Assembly: GCA_903926385.1 (NCBI GenBank)
Contig: CAIYIS010000060.1
Coordinates: 1-32,649, forward strand
Length of the DNA stretch: 32,649 bases
Reading direction: 5' to 3'
Source of the DNA: an uncultured Bacteroidota bacterium
GTDB lineage: Bacteria; Bacteroidota; Bacteroidia; 2-12-FULL-35-15
Notes under the pieces: model-generated
Database searches by the model: none
Told to the model about the DNA's origin: nothing
What the model saw: only the letters and a program-made list of their open reading frames with translations
In this document: piece by piece, positions 15,779 to 25,253 of the stretch
Layout: each line of letters opens with the position of its first letter
Numbering within the stretch: the stretch's first letter is position 1
Position numbers and translations under genes: made by a program

Positions 15779-15860
15779 CACTCCTAAAAAAAGAAAAACA
15801 AGCATTCCGACAGCCCAAAAGCCATGCGGAAACAGACCATACATATTTACAAAAAACAAA

Positions 15861-17294
15861 ATGTCATTAATTAAATCAATTTCGGGAATAAGAGGAACCA
15901 TAGGAGGCAAACCAGGCGAAGGACTTAGCCCAATGGATGTAGTAAAATTCACCTCGGCTTACGCCACTTTTATCAAACAAAATTCGAAAAACAAACGCAT
16001 CAAAATAGTGATAGGCCGCGATGCCCGCATTTCTGGCAATATGATGAACAACCTCGTTATCGGTACCCTTCAGGGTATGGGTGCCGACATTGTCGACATT
16101 GGCCTTAGCACCACACCTACGGTAGAAATAGCCGTAACCGATGAAAAAGCTGACGGAGGCATTATACTTACTGCCAGCCACAACCCCAAACAATGGAACG
16201 CACTTAAATTACTCAACGAAAGAGGAGAATTTTTAAGCGAAAAAGACGGTGCCGATGTGTTGGAAATAGCCGAAAAAGAAAACTTCATCTATGCCGATGT
16301 CAATTCGCTGGGCAAAGTAACACTCAACGATACCTACTTTAAAAAACATATTGATAAAATTCTGGCCTTGCCTTATATTGATGTGGCCGCCATTAGCGCT
16401 GCCAAATTCAAAATAGTAATCGATTGTGTAAATTCCACCGGAGGTATTATCATACCTCAATTGCTCGAAGCACTGGGAGTAGAAAAAGTAGTAAAACTAT
16501 ACTGCGACCCAACAGGAGAGTTTCCTCACAATCCCGAACCATTGCCCGAAAACCTTAGAGACATAGCCAAAACAGTAAAAAAAGAAAATGCCAGTTTAGG
16601 CATCGTTGTCGACCCCGATGTAGACCGACTTGCCTTGGTTTGCGAAGATGGCGAAATGTTTGGCGAAGAATACACACTTGTAGCATGTGCCGATTATGTG
16701 TTGAGCAAACGCACACCGGCTCAAAAAGCAGAAGGCATCAACGGAAATACCGTTTCTAACCTTTCGTCTACTCGCGCTCTCCGCGATGTTACCGAAAAAA
16801 GAGGAGGCAGTTATTCAGCTTCGGCAGTAGGCGAAGTAAATGTGGTAAAAATGATGAAAGAAACCAAAGCCATTATTGGTGGCGAAGGCAACGGTGGGGT
16901 TATTCTGCCCGAACTGCATTATGGCCGCGATGCCATGGTGGGCATTGCCCTGTTTTTATCTCACCTTGCCAAATACGGCAAGAGCTGTTCCATGTTGCGT
17001 TCCACTTTTCCCGATTATCATATTTCTAAAAACAAAATAGAACTCACCAACGAAATTGATGTAGACCGCATATTGATTGACATCAAAGAAAAATACAAGA
17101 AACAACCTGTAAATACAGTTGACGGAGTGAAAATAGAATTTGATAAAGAATGGGTTCACCTGCGTAAATCCAACACCGAGCCTATTATCAGAATTTATTC
17201 GGAAAGCGAAAGCGAAACCACAGCCGACAATCTGGCTAAAAAGATAATGGCCGACATCAGAGATTGTATCAAAAAACAACAAGTAACCACTTAA
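15861..17294 (+). CDS. glmM: Phosphoglucosamine mutase (alpha-D-phosphohexomutase family)
   Basis: 477 aa cytoplasmic enzyme predicted to interconvert glucosamine-6-phosphate and glucosamine-1-phosphate for UDP-GlcNAc, peptidoglycan and LPS synthesis. SGIRGTIGG lies at the N-terminus. The phosphoserine loop TASHNP has the catalytic Ser106. The Mg loop DPDVDR spans 251-256. The sugar-binding loop is GGEGNGG (340-346), which differs from the classical GEQSGH of GlmM and the GEESG of PMM/PGM. The phosphate-binding loop RKSNTEP is at 435-441. The Bacteroidota group with this loop is annotated GlmM, but phosphomannomutase or phosphoglucomutase activity cannot be excluded. A terminator separates it from the next gene. 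Confidence 0.9.
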   Translation: MSLIKSISGIRGTIGGKPGEGLSPMDVVKFTSAYATFIKQNSKNKRIKIVIGRDARISGNMMNNLVIGTLQGMGADIVDIGLSTTPTVEIAVTDEKADGGIILTASHNPKQWNALKLLNERGEFLSEKDGADVLEIAEKENFIYADVNSLGKVTLNDTYFKKHIDKILALPYIDVAAISAAKFKIVIDCVNSTGGIIIPQLLEALGVEKVVKLYCDPTGEFPHNPEPLPENLRDIAKTVKKENASLGIVVDPDVDRLALVCEDGEMFGEEYTLVACADYVLSKRTPAQKAEGINGNTVSNLSSTRALRDVTEKRGGSYSASAVGEVNVVKMMKETKAIIGGEGNGGVILPELHYGRDAMVGIALFLSHLAKYGKSCSMLRSTFPDYHISKNKIELTNEIDVDRILIDIKEKYKKQPVNTVDGVKIEFDKEWVHLRKSNTEPIIRIYSESESETTADNLAKKIMADIRDCIKKQQVTT

Positions 17295-17301
17295 CCAAAC
17301 C

Positions 17302-17346
17302 ATTCCCTGCTATAGCTCATGAGCCCATATCAGGGAATTTTTATTT
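17302..17346 (+). terminator. Terminator after glmM
   Basis: ATTCCCTG (17302-17309) pairs with CAGGGAAT (17331-17338), followed by TTTTTATTT. The loop itself contains the palindrome GCTCATGAGC. Confidence 0.75.
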
Positions 17347-17375
17347 AGATAAACCACCAACAACCAACCAAACCT

Positions 17376-18497
17376 ATGAAAGTTTATTTCGACAACGCAG
17401 CTACCACCGCCCTCGACCCGGAAGTGTTAGAAGCCATGTTACCTTACATGACGGAGCATTACGGCAATCCTTCGTCCATTCACGCATTCGGACGAAAAAC
17501 CAGAGCAGCCATCGAAGCCGCCCGCAAGTCGGTAGCCAAGTCGTTAAATGTTTCTCCTTCCGAAATTTTCTTTACTTCAGGAGGCACCGAAGCCGATAAT
17601 ATGGCCATTCAGTGCAGTATTCACGATTTAGGAATTACTCACGCCATCACTTCCCGCATCGAACATCATGCGGTACTGCATACCCTCGAAGAACTCGAAC
17701 ACGAAGGGAAAGTAAAAGTAAGTTATGTAAATCTTACTGCTAACGGACATGTAGATTTGCAGCATCTGGAAGAGTTATTAAAAACCAATCCTCCTTCTCT
17801 CGTTTCGTTGATGCATGCCAACAACGAAATCGGAAATTTACTTCCGTTAAAAGAAGTAGGCGAATTATGCGAAACATACGGAGCCCTGTTTCATTCCGAC
17901 ACGGTTCAAACCATAGGCCATTACGCCATGGATTTACAGAAAATAAACATCCATTTCTTAGCCTGCGGTGCCCATAAGTTTCACGGACCAAAAGGAGTTG
18001 GATTTATTTACATCAATGCCAAAGTAAAAATAAAACCTATTATTTTCGGAGGTTCTCAAGAGCGCAACATGCGTGCCGGCACCGAGAATTTATATGGAAT
18101 AATCGGTTTGGCAACGGCTCTCGAAATAGCCTTACGCGACCTCGAAAAACATCAGAACCATATTACCGACTTAAAAACCTATATGGTGGAACAGCTAAAG
18201 GCAAACATTAAAGGAGTAGAGTTTAATGGCTCCTGTTTAACCAAAAGCTTGTACACAGTGCTTAGCGTAAGCTTCCCTCCTACCGAAAACTCAGAAATGT
18301 TTTTATTCAATCTCGATATTGCAGGTATTGCCGCTTCAGGAGGGAGCGCATGCACCAGCGGAAGTTCTAAAGGTTCGCATGTTTTATCCGCCATCGGTGG
18401 CGATACCTCTCGCCCTTCCGTTCGGTTTTCGTTTTGCAAACACTCCACCAAGGAGGAAGTGGATTATACGGTTGCCAAACTAAAAGAGTTGTTTTAA
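17376..18497 (+). CDS. Cysteine desulfurase (PLP-dependent, NifS/IscS-like)
   Basis: 373 aa class V aminotransferase-fold enzyme that removes sulfur from L-cysteine for Fe-S clusters or tRNA thiolation. It starts with the standard VYFDNAATT. Other motifs are YGNPSSIHAFGR (29-40), FTSGGTEADN, the PLP-stacking His98 in RIEHHAV, the cofactor-binding HSDTVQ (Asp175, Gln178), the Schiff-base Lys201 in GAHKFHGPKG, RAGTEN, and the sulfur-carrying Cys326 in SGGSACTSGS. The Cys loop is the short, serine-containing type. No iscU or suf gene is adjacent, so the pathway partner is unclear. Confidence 0.95.
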   Translation: MKVYFDNAATTALDPEVLEAMLPYMTEHYGNPSSIHAFGRKTRAAIEAARKSVAKSLNVSPSEIFFTSGGTEADNMAIQCSIHDLGITHAITSRIEHHAVLHTLEELEHEGKVKVSYVNLTANGHVDLQHLEELLKTNPPSLVSLMHANNEIGNLLPLKEVGELCETYGALFHSDTVQTIGHYAMDLQKINIHFLACGAHKFHGPKGVGFIYINAKVKIKPIIFGGSQERNMRAGTENLYGIIGLATALEIALRDLEKHQNHITDLKTYMVEQLKANIKGVEFNGSCLTKSLYTVLSVSFPPTENSEMFLFNLDIAGIAASGGSACTSGSSKGSHVLSAIGGDTSRPSVRFSFCKHSTKEEVDYTVAKLKELF

Positions 18498-18612
18498 CCA
18501 ATTTAAAGCCCAACAGAAATTCGTAACCCACTGACAAATTTATTTGTTAAAATACTAACATCTGCTATTATTTTAATAAATTGCGGCAAATTTCAACCAA
18601 TTCATTAAACAA

Positions 18613-21600
18613 ATGAAAAGAACAAAAACACTCGCATTCAGCATTATTGTTGCATTCTGTTTATTTTTTATAAATAATTCGAGCGCACAAACCTCAAAAA
18701 ATCAAAATCACACAGCGTCAGATCAGCAACTATTAAAAGGGTTTAATGAACAAGCTGTTATTAACGAACTAAAAGCAAAGGGGATTCCTGAAACAGAATT
18801 TCCTGGCATCTTAAGATTACGTAAAACCAATTATCTTTTAAAAATTAAAGGATTGAAACAGAAATCAGTTTTGCCCGGTAATCCTCCTCAAACAGGCCCT
18901 TGTATTAATTCAGGGTTTGAGGACACCACGTTTACGAACTGGTCTGCTGCAACGGGTTTGTGCTCATTCCTTCCTACTACCTGGACTTCTGGTCTAGTAT
19001 CAAATGGATTAAATGCCCTTTCGAGTGACCCTCTATCTCGTCACACTATTTTGACCAATACAACAGGATTCGACCCCAACGCTATAAATTCCGGAACCGG
19101 ATTACCTGAAATACCATTAACTGCACCGGGAGGAGGTGGAGTGTCCGTGCGATTAGGTAATTCTAACATCGGTGCAGAAACAGAAAAATTAGATTACCAG
19201 ATTACAGTTACTCCACTTAATACTTCGTTTACCTATCAATACGCGGTGGTCCTAGAATTCCTTTCATCTCACGATAGTGCAACCCAACCGAGATTTGACA
19301 TTCGAATACTTGACCAGTTCGGAAATCAAATAGTTGGCAACTGCGGAATATATGCCGTTGAAGGTCTTGGTGCATCAACCGATACTACTTTTCATTGGTT
19401 TAATCCAAATTCTATTTCATTTACAGGAGGATGGTATAAAAAGTGGACCACAGTTGGTATTGATTTAACTCCTTATATCGGCTCAACAGTTACTATTGAA
19501 TTTCAAACTTCAGATTGCACAGCCACAGGCCATTTTGGTTATGCTTATATTGATGCTTCATGTTCACAATTGCAAGCAAATGTTGCCTTCTGTCCGTCAG
19601 ATACTGTACTTATGCTAACTGCACCGGGCGGATACAACGGCTATCAATGGTATGACAATAACAACCTCGCTATTCCATCAAATTTGGGAGGAACAAACGA
19701 TACACTTTGGATTCATAATCCGGTTATGGGTCAAGTTTACACTGTAAGTATGCTTTCTGCTGCTGGTTGTGGAACTTCTCTTTCAGCAACATTGCAGTAC
19801 ACCAATATTTCTATCGCAAATCATTCCTCAAATATTTCCTGTTTTGGCTTATCTGATGGGATGGCCTATGTAACAACAACAGGAGCTAACCCTCCATTTA
19901 CCTACGTTTGGCATGACATTACAACCGGAGGTAATGTTGTAGGCACTAATAACGACAGTTTAATAAATGCCCCTCCAGGATTATATTACGTTTCTGTATC
20001 CTCCAATGGTGGTTGCGCTGGCAACTCAGATACAATTAATATCCAGCAACCAACTCAGCTGCCAGACACTTTAGCCACTTCAATCGTGTATATTTGTCCA
20101 AATGATACGCTGACAATTTTGATAGCACCTCCAGGATCAACTTCATACCAATGGTTTGACCAAACTAACTTACCAATAAGTTCAATACTTGGTGGAAAAA
20201 ATGATTCATTATGGGTTCATAATCCAATTGTTGGACAAGTTTACTATTGTTCTTTAGACTGTCCTCATTGGTTTGCAGACACTATTAAGTTGAAAAATAA
20301 TCTAAATGTTTTGGATTATCCTACTAATATTTCATGCCCAGGCCTGTCTGACGGAATGATTTATGTTACAACACCTGGAACTTTACCTCCAATGACATAT
20401 GTATGGACAAATGGTTCCGGGACAATTGTTGGAAGTAACAATGATACATTATTTAGTTTGCCTTTTGGATATTATTCTGTTAACATTACATCATTTGGTG
20501 GTTGCGTTGGTCACATTGACAGTATACAACTCACACAACCGATAACAGACACTTTAGCTCCTGCTATGGTATTAATATGCCCCAACGACACGTTAGTACT
20601 TATGGTCGCTCCCTCAGGATCTTCTGCTTACCAGTGGTATGATCAAGCTAACAATCCTATTAGCTCCAACCTTGGAGGAATAAATGATTCTATTTGGATT
20701 CATAATCCAATTGTTGGACAAGTTTACTATTGCTCTTTAGAATGTCCACATTGGTTTGCAGATTCAATTAAACTTAAAAATAGTCTCAATATTCTAGACT
20801 ATCCTACAAACATTTCATGTTTCGGAGTTTCAGATGGAATGATTTATGTAACCACCCCAGGCACGTCTCCTCCTATAACTTATGTTTGGACCAACAGTTC
20901 CGGAGGCATAATAGGTAGTAACAACGACACTTTATCGAACTTGCCTCCTGGATACTATTCGTTAAATATTACCTCTGCTGGTGGTTGTGTTGGACACGTT
21001 GACAGCATACAACTAACACAACCAACCGCATTACCCGATACATTGGCAGCGGCAATGGTTTTTGTTTGCCCTAACGACACTACCGCAACTTTAACTGCCA
21101 CAGCAGGAGCGTTGAGTTATCAGTGGTTTGATCAGTCCAACCAACCCATAAGTTTGGCTCTTGGAGGTAAAAATAGCACCATTCAAATTCATAATCCTGT
21201 TGCCGGACAAACCTATTATTGTGCAATAGATTGCCCTCACTGGTGTTCTGTAACATTACAATCCAATAATATTCAAGTAAATCAAAGCCCGGTTACCAAT
21301 GTGACGTGTTTTGGTTTTAACAATGGTTCAGCTTCCGTCAGTACATCAGGCCCAGCACCAGGACCTTACTTCTATTCATGGATTAACGCAACTACAGGAG
21401 CAATCGTAAACTCTTCCTCTAGTTATAATAACGCTTATGCAGGTACTTATTATGTAAATGTGCATACTTATGGAGGATGTTCTAAAACAGATACAATAGT
21501 TATCACTCAGCCACCAAATCCAACTGATTCTACTAAATTGACCACTACCTTTTGTATGGAAGATAAAGATATTGTATTACGTTTACCTGCTGGTTTAGGT

Positions 21601-22098
21601 TATTATCAGTGGTATGCCGGCACAGATACTTCTGCAACAGCAATGGTGCTTTCCACTAATGATACTTTATTAATTAGCGACCCTGTTGTGGGCAGTGTAT
21701 ACACAATTGTAATTAATCCGGGAGGAGCAACATGTCCTTATACGATAAGTTACAACTTACAATATTCGCCTCCTCCTAATTTACCTAGTTACATTATTAC
21801 AGCAAATACATTTACACCTGACGGTGACAATATTAATGACAAATTTGATGTTAGTATTGACCCGCTTACACATAATACATTTGCTTATGTAAAAGATTTC
21901 CACATCGAAATTTATAACAGATGGGGTAAAAAGGTTTTTGAGTCGAATGATGTGCATGCACAATGGGATGGAAAAATTAATGGAAGTTCTGCTGATGAAG
22001 GGGTATATTATTGGATGGCTTCATATACATCATTATGTACTCCAGGTGGGGAACCGCATGAAAGCACTGGTTTTGTTGAGCTCTTCAAAAAGAAATAA
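18613..22098 (+). CDS. T9SS type B (CHU_C) surface protein with Ig-like/SprB repeats
   Basis: 1161 aa. A signal peptide ends near residue 26 (NSSAQ). An N-terminal module (about 95-320; CINSGFEDTTFTNW and ending FGYAYIDASC) looks like a jelly-roll or carbohydrate-binding domain. Then come four pairs of an Ig-like unit (CPNDTLxL, YQWYD, LWIHNPxxGQVYYCS) and a SprB-type unit (NISCFGxSDGMIYVTTxG to LPPGYYSVNITSxGGCVG), followed by a fifth Ig-like unit. The last ~90 residues, ITANTFTPDGDNINDKFDV, IEIYNRWGKKVFES, WDGKINGSSADEGVYYW, are the gliding-motility/CHU_C domain that directs T9SS export and surface attachment. SprB repeats occur in gliding adhesins, so an adhesin role is likely but inferred. 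A terminator follows. Confidence 0.93.
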   Translation: MKRTKTLAFSIIVAFCLFFINNSSAQTSKNQNHTASDQQLLKGFNEQAVINELKAKGIPETEFPGILRLRKTNYLLKIKGLKQKSVLPGNPPQTGPCINSGFEDTTFTNWSAATGLCSFLPTTWTSGLVSNGLNALSSDPLSRHTILTNTTGFDPNAINSGTGLPEIPLTAPGGGGVSVRLGNSNIGAETEKLDYQITVTPLNTSFTYQYAVVLEFLSSHDSATQPRFDIRILDQFGNQIVGNCGIYAVEGLGASTDTTFHWFNPNSISFTGGWYKKWTTVGIDLTPYIGSTVTIEFQTSDCTATGHFGYAYIDASCSQLQANVAFCPSDTVLMLTAPGGYNGYQWYDNNNLAIPSNLGGTNDTLWIHNPVMGQVYTVSMLSAAGCGTSLSATLQYTNISIANHSSNISCFGLSDGMAYVTTTGANPPFTYVWHDITTGGNVVGTNNDSLINAPPGLYYVSVSSNGGCAGNSDTINIQQPTQLPDTLATSIVYICPNDTLTILIAPPGSTSYQWFDQTNLPISSILGGKNDSLWVHNPIVGQVYYCSLDCPHWFADTIKLKNNLNVLDYPTNISCPGLSDGMIYVTTPGTLPPMTYVWTNGSGTIVGSNNDTLFSLPFGYYSVNITSFGGCVGHIDSIQLTQPITDTLAPAMVLICPNDTLVLMVAPSGSSAYQWYDQANNPISSNLGGINDSIWIHNPIVGQVYYCSLECPHWFADSIKLKNSLNILDYPTNISCFGVSDGMIYVTTPGTSPPITYVWTNSSGGIIGSNNDTLSNLPPGYYSLNITSAGGCVGHVDSIQLTQPTALPDTLAAAMVFVCPNDTTATLTATAGALSYQWFDQSNQPISLALGGKNSTIQIHNPVAGQTYYCAIDCPHWCSVTLQSNNIQVNQSPVTNVTCFGFNNGSASVSTSGPAPGPYFYSWINATTGAIVNSSSSYNNAYAGTYYVNVHTYGGCSKTDTIVITQPPNPTDSTKLTTTFCMEDKDIVLRLPAGLGYYQWYAGTDTSATAMVLSTNDTLLISDPVVGSVYTIVINPGGATCPYTISYNLQYSPPPNLPSYIITANTFTPDGDNINDKFDVSIDPLTHNTFAYVKDFHIEIYNRWGKKVFESNDVHAQWDGKINGSSADEGVYYWMASYTSLCTPGGEPHESTGFVELFKKK
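20090..21290 (+). repeat. ~483-nt coding repeats (Ig-like + SprB pair) in the surface protein
   Basis: Neighbouring units are offset by 483 nt (161 aa). The 29 nt at 20221-20249 are identical to those at 20704-20732, the most similar stretch between copies; other parts have diverged to about 75-80%. Confidence 0.8.
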
Positions 22099-22114
22099 AA
22101 CAATACCTTTTAAG

Positions 22115-22150
22115 AAACGACCCCTCAATTAGTTTTGTGGGGTCGTTTTT
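22115..22150 (+). terminator. Terminator after the surface protein gene
   Basis: AAACGACCCC (22115-22124) pairs perfectly with GGGGTCGTTT (22139-22148) and ends in a T run. Confidence 0.9.
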
Positions 22151-22235
22151 ATTTAATTTTCTAATAACTTTGCATTACTGCAAGACTCCTGCTTCAAAGT
22201 TAATTTCTTTTACAAATATTTATAAAATAATTTTT

Positions 22236-22250
22236 AGACCTTTGTGGTCT
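22236..22250 (+). promoter_or_regulatory. Dyad AGACC-TTTGT-GGTCT just before the Nramp start codon
   Basis: A perfect 5-bp inverted repeat ends 4 nt before ATG 22255. It overlaps a near-consensus -7 box (GACCTTTG). It could be an operator or a small leader hairpin; no regulator gene is adjacent. Confidence 0.35.
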
Positions 22251-22254
22251 CAAA

Positions 22255-24132
22255 ATGAAAAACAGTACAGAAAAATCTTTATCCGAAGTACACTCCAGTA
22301 TTGACACTACCGGCAAATCTGGTTTCTGGAAAAAGCTATTTGCCTTTGTTGGGCCTGCATATCTCATTTCTGTGGGATATATGGATCCAGGCAATTGGGC
22401 TACAGACATTGCAGGAGGAAGTAAGTTCGGCTATGCCTTGTTATGGGTGCTCGTAATGAGTAACCTGATGGCTCTGTTACTCCAAAGTCTTTCATCAAAA
22501 TTAGGATTGGTAAGAGGTTTAGATTTGGCACAGGCATCACGCGTTACTTATCATCCCGCTGTTAACTTTTTCAATTGGTTGCTTGCCGAGATAGCAATAG
22601 CAGCCTGCGATTTGGCCGAAGTTCTTGGAATGGCCATTGGCTTGCAATTACTCTTTCATTTACCCTTGTTAATTGGGGTTTCCATAACTGTGCTGGATAC
22701 CTTATTAATACTGGTGCTTCAGAAACATGGTATTCGAAAGATGGAAGCTTTTATTCTCGCTTTGATAGCAACCATTGGTTTTGCTTTTATTGCTGAAATT
22801 ATTTTTGCTAAACCTGATGCAAAAGAACTTTTCAAAGGTTTCATCCCTACTATTCCAAACAGCGATGGATTATACATAGCAATTGGAATTATCGGTGCTA
22901 CAGTGATGCCACACAATCTTTACCTTCATTCATCCTTGGTTCAAACTCGAAAAATAAATCGTACTACACAAGGAATAAAAGAGGCTATAAAGTTTAATTT
23001 TATTGACACCGCTATTGCGCTCAATCTTGCATTGTTCGTGAATGCAGCCATTCTGATACTTGCTGCAGCAACCTTTTTTACAACCGGGCATAACGAAGTG
23101 TCGGAAATAAAAGATGCTCATCGATTACTGAACGATATTTTAGGAACAGGTTTTGCCCCCGTTTTGTTTGCTATTGCACTTATAGCTGCCGGACAGAGTT
23201 CGACATTAACAGGTACTTTGTCAGGTCAAATTGTAATGGAAGGTTATCTTAATCTTCGAATTCAACCTTGGTTGAGAAGGTTAATTACCCGATTGATTGC
23301 TATCATCCCAGCGTTTCTGGTTATTTTTTTTCTTGGTGAAGGTGCAACAGGACAATTACTGATTTTAAGTCAGGTTATTTTAAGTTTACAACTTGGATTT
23401 GCTGTTATTCCATTAATACATTTAACATCTGATAAAAAATTAATGGGAGAATTTGTAAACAAAATGTGGGTTCAAGTTCTCGCCTGGTTAGTTGCCGCTA
23501 TTATTGTCATATTAAATGGTAAATTGGTGATTGAAACTGTAGCAGATTTTATTTCAAAGTCAGAACACCCACTTGTTATTTATTTCACAGTGGTTCCTCT
23601 TGTAATAGGTGCCGGATTGCTTTTATTATATATAACCCTTATGCCGATTATTAAAAACGCAAAAGAAAAAGAAAACAGGGTACCTGATGGAGTACCTGAA
23701 GATTTAAAAATTTCTGTAACTCAACAATACAAACGCATTGCAATTACCGTTGATTTCAGCAAGAGCGATAGTAAAGCCATTAGTAATGCCGTTTCTCAGG
23801 GTGGCATTAATGCTGAGTACATCTTAATTCATATTGTAGAGACGGCAGGAGCTCGATTAATGAACAATGAAATTGATGACCTTGAAACTATTTCGGATAA
23901 AAACAATATGGAAAAATATAAGGCTGATTTAACTTCGAAAGGATTGAAAGTTGAAACATGTCTTGGATTCGGTAATCCGAAAAGAAGTATACCAGAAATT
24001 GTTAATAATAAACAATGCGACTTATTGGTTATGGGAGCGCACGGACATAGAGGGTTTAAAGATATTATTTTCGGAACCACTTTAGATGCAGTGAGGCATG
24101 GTGTTAAAGTTCCTGTTTTAATTGTAAAATAA
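22255..24132 (+). CDS. Nramp-family divalent metal transporter fused to a C-terminal UspA domain
   Basis: 625 aa. Residues about 25-460 form an Nramp (MntH-like) H+-coupled Mn/Fe transporter of about 11 membrane helices. The TM1 metal-binding motif is DPGN (44-47; Asp44 and Asn47) and the TM6 motif is GATVMPH (214-220; Ala215 and Met218). Residues about 482-625 form a universal stress protein domain starting KRIAITVDFS, with the ATP-binding loop G594-x2-G597-x9-G607-T608 and a terminal VPVLIVK strand. Stand-alone MntH is about 400-440 aa, so the extra domain accounts for the length; I recall such fusions in Bacteroidota. The ATP-binding loop suggests nucleotide sensing of transport (inference). 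Mn versus Fe preference cannot be told. Confidence 0.93.
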   Translation: MKNSTEKSLSEVHSSIDTTGKSGFWKKLFAFVGPAYLISVGYMDPGNWATDIAGGSKFGYALLWVLVMSNLMALLLQSLSSKLGLVRGLDLAQASRVTYHPAVNFFNWLLAEIAIAACDLAEVLGMAIGLQLLFHLPLLIGVSITVLDTLLILVLQKHGIRKMEAFILALIATIGFAFIAEIIFAKPDAKELFKGFIPTIPNSDGLYIAIGIIGATVMPHNLYLHSSLVQTRKINRTTQGIKEAIKFNFIDTAIALNLALFVNAAILILAAATFFTTGHNEVSEIKDAHRLLNDILGTGFAPVLFAIALIAAGQSSTLTGTLSGQIVMEGYLNLRIQPWLRRLITRLIAIIPAFLVIFFLGEGATGQLLILSQVILSLQLGFAVIPLIHLTSDKKLMGEFVNKMWVQVLAWLVAAIIVILNGKLVIETVADFISKSEHPLVIYFTVVPLVIGAGLLLLYITLMPIIKNAKEKENRVPDGVPEDLKISVTQQYKRIAITVDFSKSDSKAISNAVSQGGINAEYILIHIVETAGARLMNNEIDDLETISDKNNMEKYKADLTSKGLKVETCLGFGNPKRSIPEIVNNKQCDLLVMGAHGHRGFKDIIFGTTLDAVRHGVKVPVLIVK

Positions 24133-24194
24133 AAAGAGCAAAATCCAATTCTATTATTTGTTATAAAAATAAACGATATTAAAATTAAGACACA

Positions 24195-24650
24195 TTGGCC
24201 GATACATCAAATACAATAAATATTAAAAACAAAAAGGCATCATTTGAATATGCTTTTATAGATAATTACACGGCAGGAATTCAATTAACCGGAACAGAAA
24301 TAAAATCTATTCGAGAAGGGAAAGCCAATATTAATGATGCGTTTTGCGTTTTCAACAATTATGAATTACATGTAAGAAATATGCATATTTCCCATTACTT
24401 TAATGGCACCTATAATAATGTAGAAGAAAAAAGAGACAGAAAACTGTTACTAAACAAACATGAACTCAATAAGCTTCAAGGAAAATTAAAAGATCAGGGT
24501 CTTACCATTATTCCTTTGCGCTTATACATAAACGAAAAGGGATATGCAAAACTTGAAATAGCATTAGCAAAAGGGAAAAAGAACTATGATAAGAGGGAGG
24601 ATATAAAGAAACGCGATACCGAGCGCGAAATAAGCAGAAGAATGAAGTAA
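24195..24650 (+). CDS. smpB: SsrA-binding protein SmpB
   Basis: 151 aa, the usual length. It binds tmRNA and brings it to stalled ribosomes for trans-translation. Motifs: [70 protein letters not shown], and the C-terminal [23 protein letters not shown] tail that enters the mRNA channel. The start must be TTG 24195: an in-frame stop (TAA) lies 7 nt upstream and no ATG occurs before the conserved core. It shares a bidirectional terminator with the convergent HU gene. The tmRNA gene itself is not in the window. Confidence 0.97.
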   Translation: MADTSNTINIKNKKASFEYAFIDNYTAGIQLTGTEIKSIREGKANINDAFCVFNNYELHVRNMHISHYFNGTYNNVEEKRDRKLLLNKHELNKLQGKLKDQGLTIIPLRLYINEKGYAKLEIALAKGKKNYDKREDIKKRDTEREISRRMK

Positions 24651-24680
24651 TGGTATTTCTTGTCAAAAAACAGAACATAA

Positions 24681-24718
24681 AAAAATCCGCCTTTGAATTG
24701 AATCAAAGGCGGATTTTT
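24681..24718. terminator. Bidirectional terminator between smpB and the HU gene
   Basis: A 16-bp perfect stem, AAAAATCCGCCTTTGA (24681-24696) with its complement at 24703-24718, and a 6-nt loop; U tracts form on both strands. Confidence 0.95.
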
Positions 24719-24735
24719 AGTTCAATTAACAAATA

Positions 24736-25011
24736 CTATTTGTTAACTGTTTTTGCTAGATCAGCACCTGCTTTAAATTTAGCAACTTTTTTAGCTGCAA
24801 TTTTAATAGCTTTTCCAGTTTGAGGATTACGTCCTGTTCTTGCAGCTCTTTTAGAAACTGAGAAAGATCCGAAACCAACTAATGCAACTCTGTCTCCTTT
24901 TTTAAGAGCTTTTGAAGTTGCATTAACAAATGCTTCTAATGCTCTTGTAGCATCTGCTTTTGTTAACTTTGATTCTGATGCGATAGCATCTACTAGTTGT
25001 GATTTGTTCAT
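24736..25011 (-). CDS. HU-family nucleoid DNA-binding protein
   Basis: 91 aa, the usual HU length. It bends and compacts DNA as a dimer. Motifs: [11 protein letters not shown] start, [67 protein letters not shown]. The DNA-intercalating arm contains the hallmark GRNPQTG. The Lys-rich sequence is typical of the DNABII family. Monocistronic; no clear TAnnTTTG box is found in the 240-nt upstream gap. Confidence 0.97.
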   Translation of the reverse strand: MNKSQLVDAIASESKLTKADATRALEAFVNATSKALKKGDRVALVGFGSFSVSKRAARTGRNPQTGKAIKIAAKKVAKFKAGADLAKTVNK

Positions 25012-25253
25012 GATGATTTTGTTTTTAGTTAATACTGTAATTAATTATCACCACGAATTTAGAAGATTATGAATATATTATCCAAATAATTAGTCAAAAA
25101 TCTGCACTTTTTGTTTATAATTCGCCCTTTTGTTAATAACTTCATTGTAATTTCTTGCAAATATTGAATCGATTTCAACCTCCTGTCAGGCAACAAAAAA
25201 ACGTGATCAGTGGTAAATTGGAGATCATTCTTAATTTGTTTAATGAAATTTCG

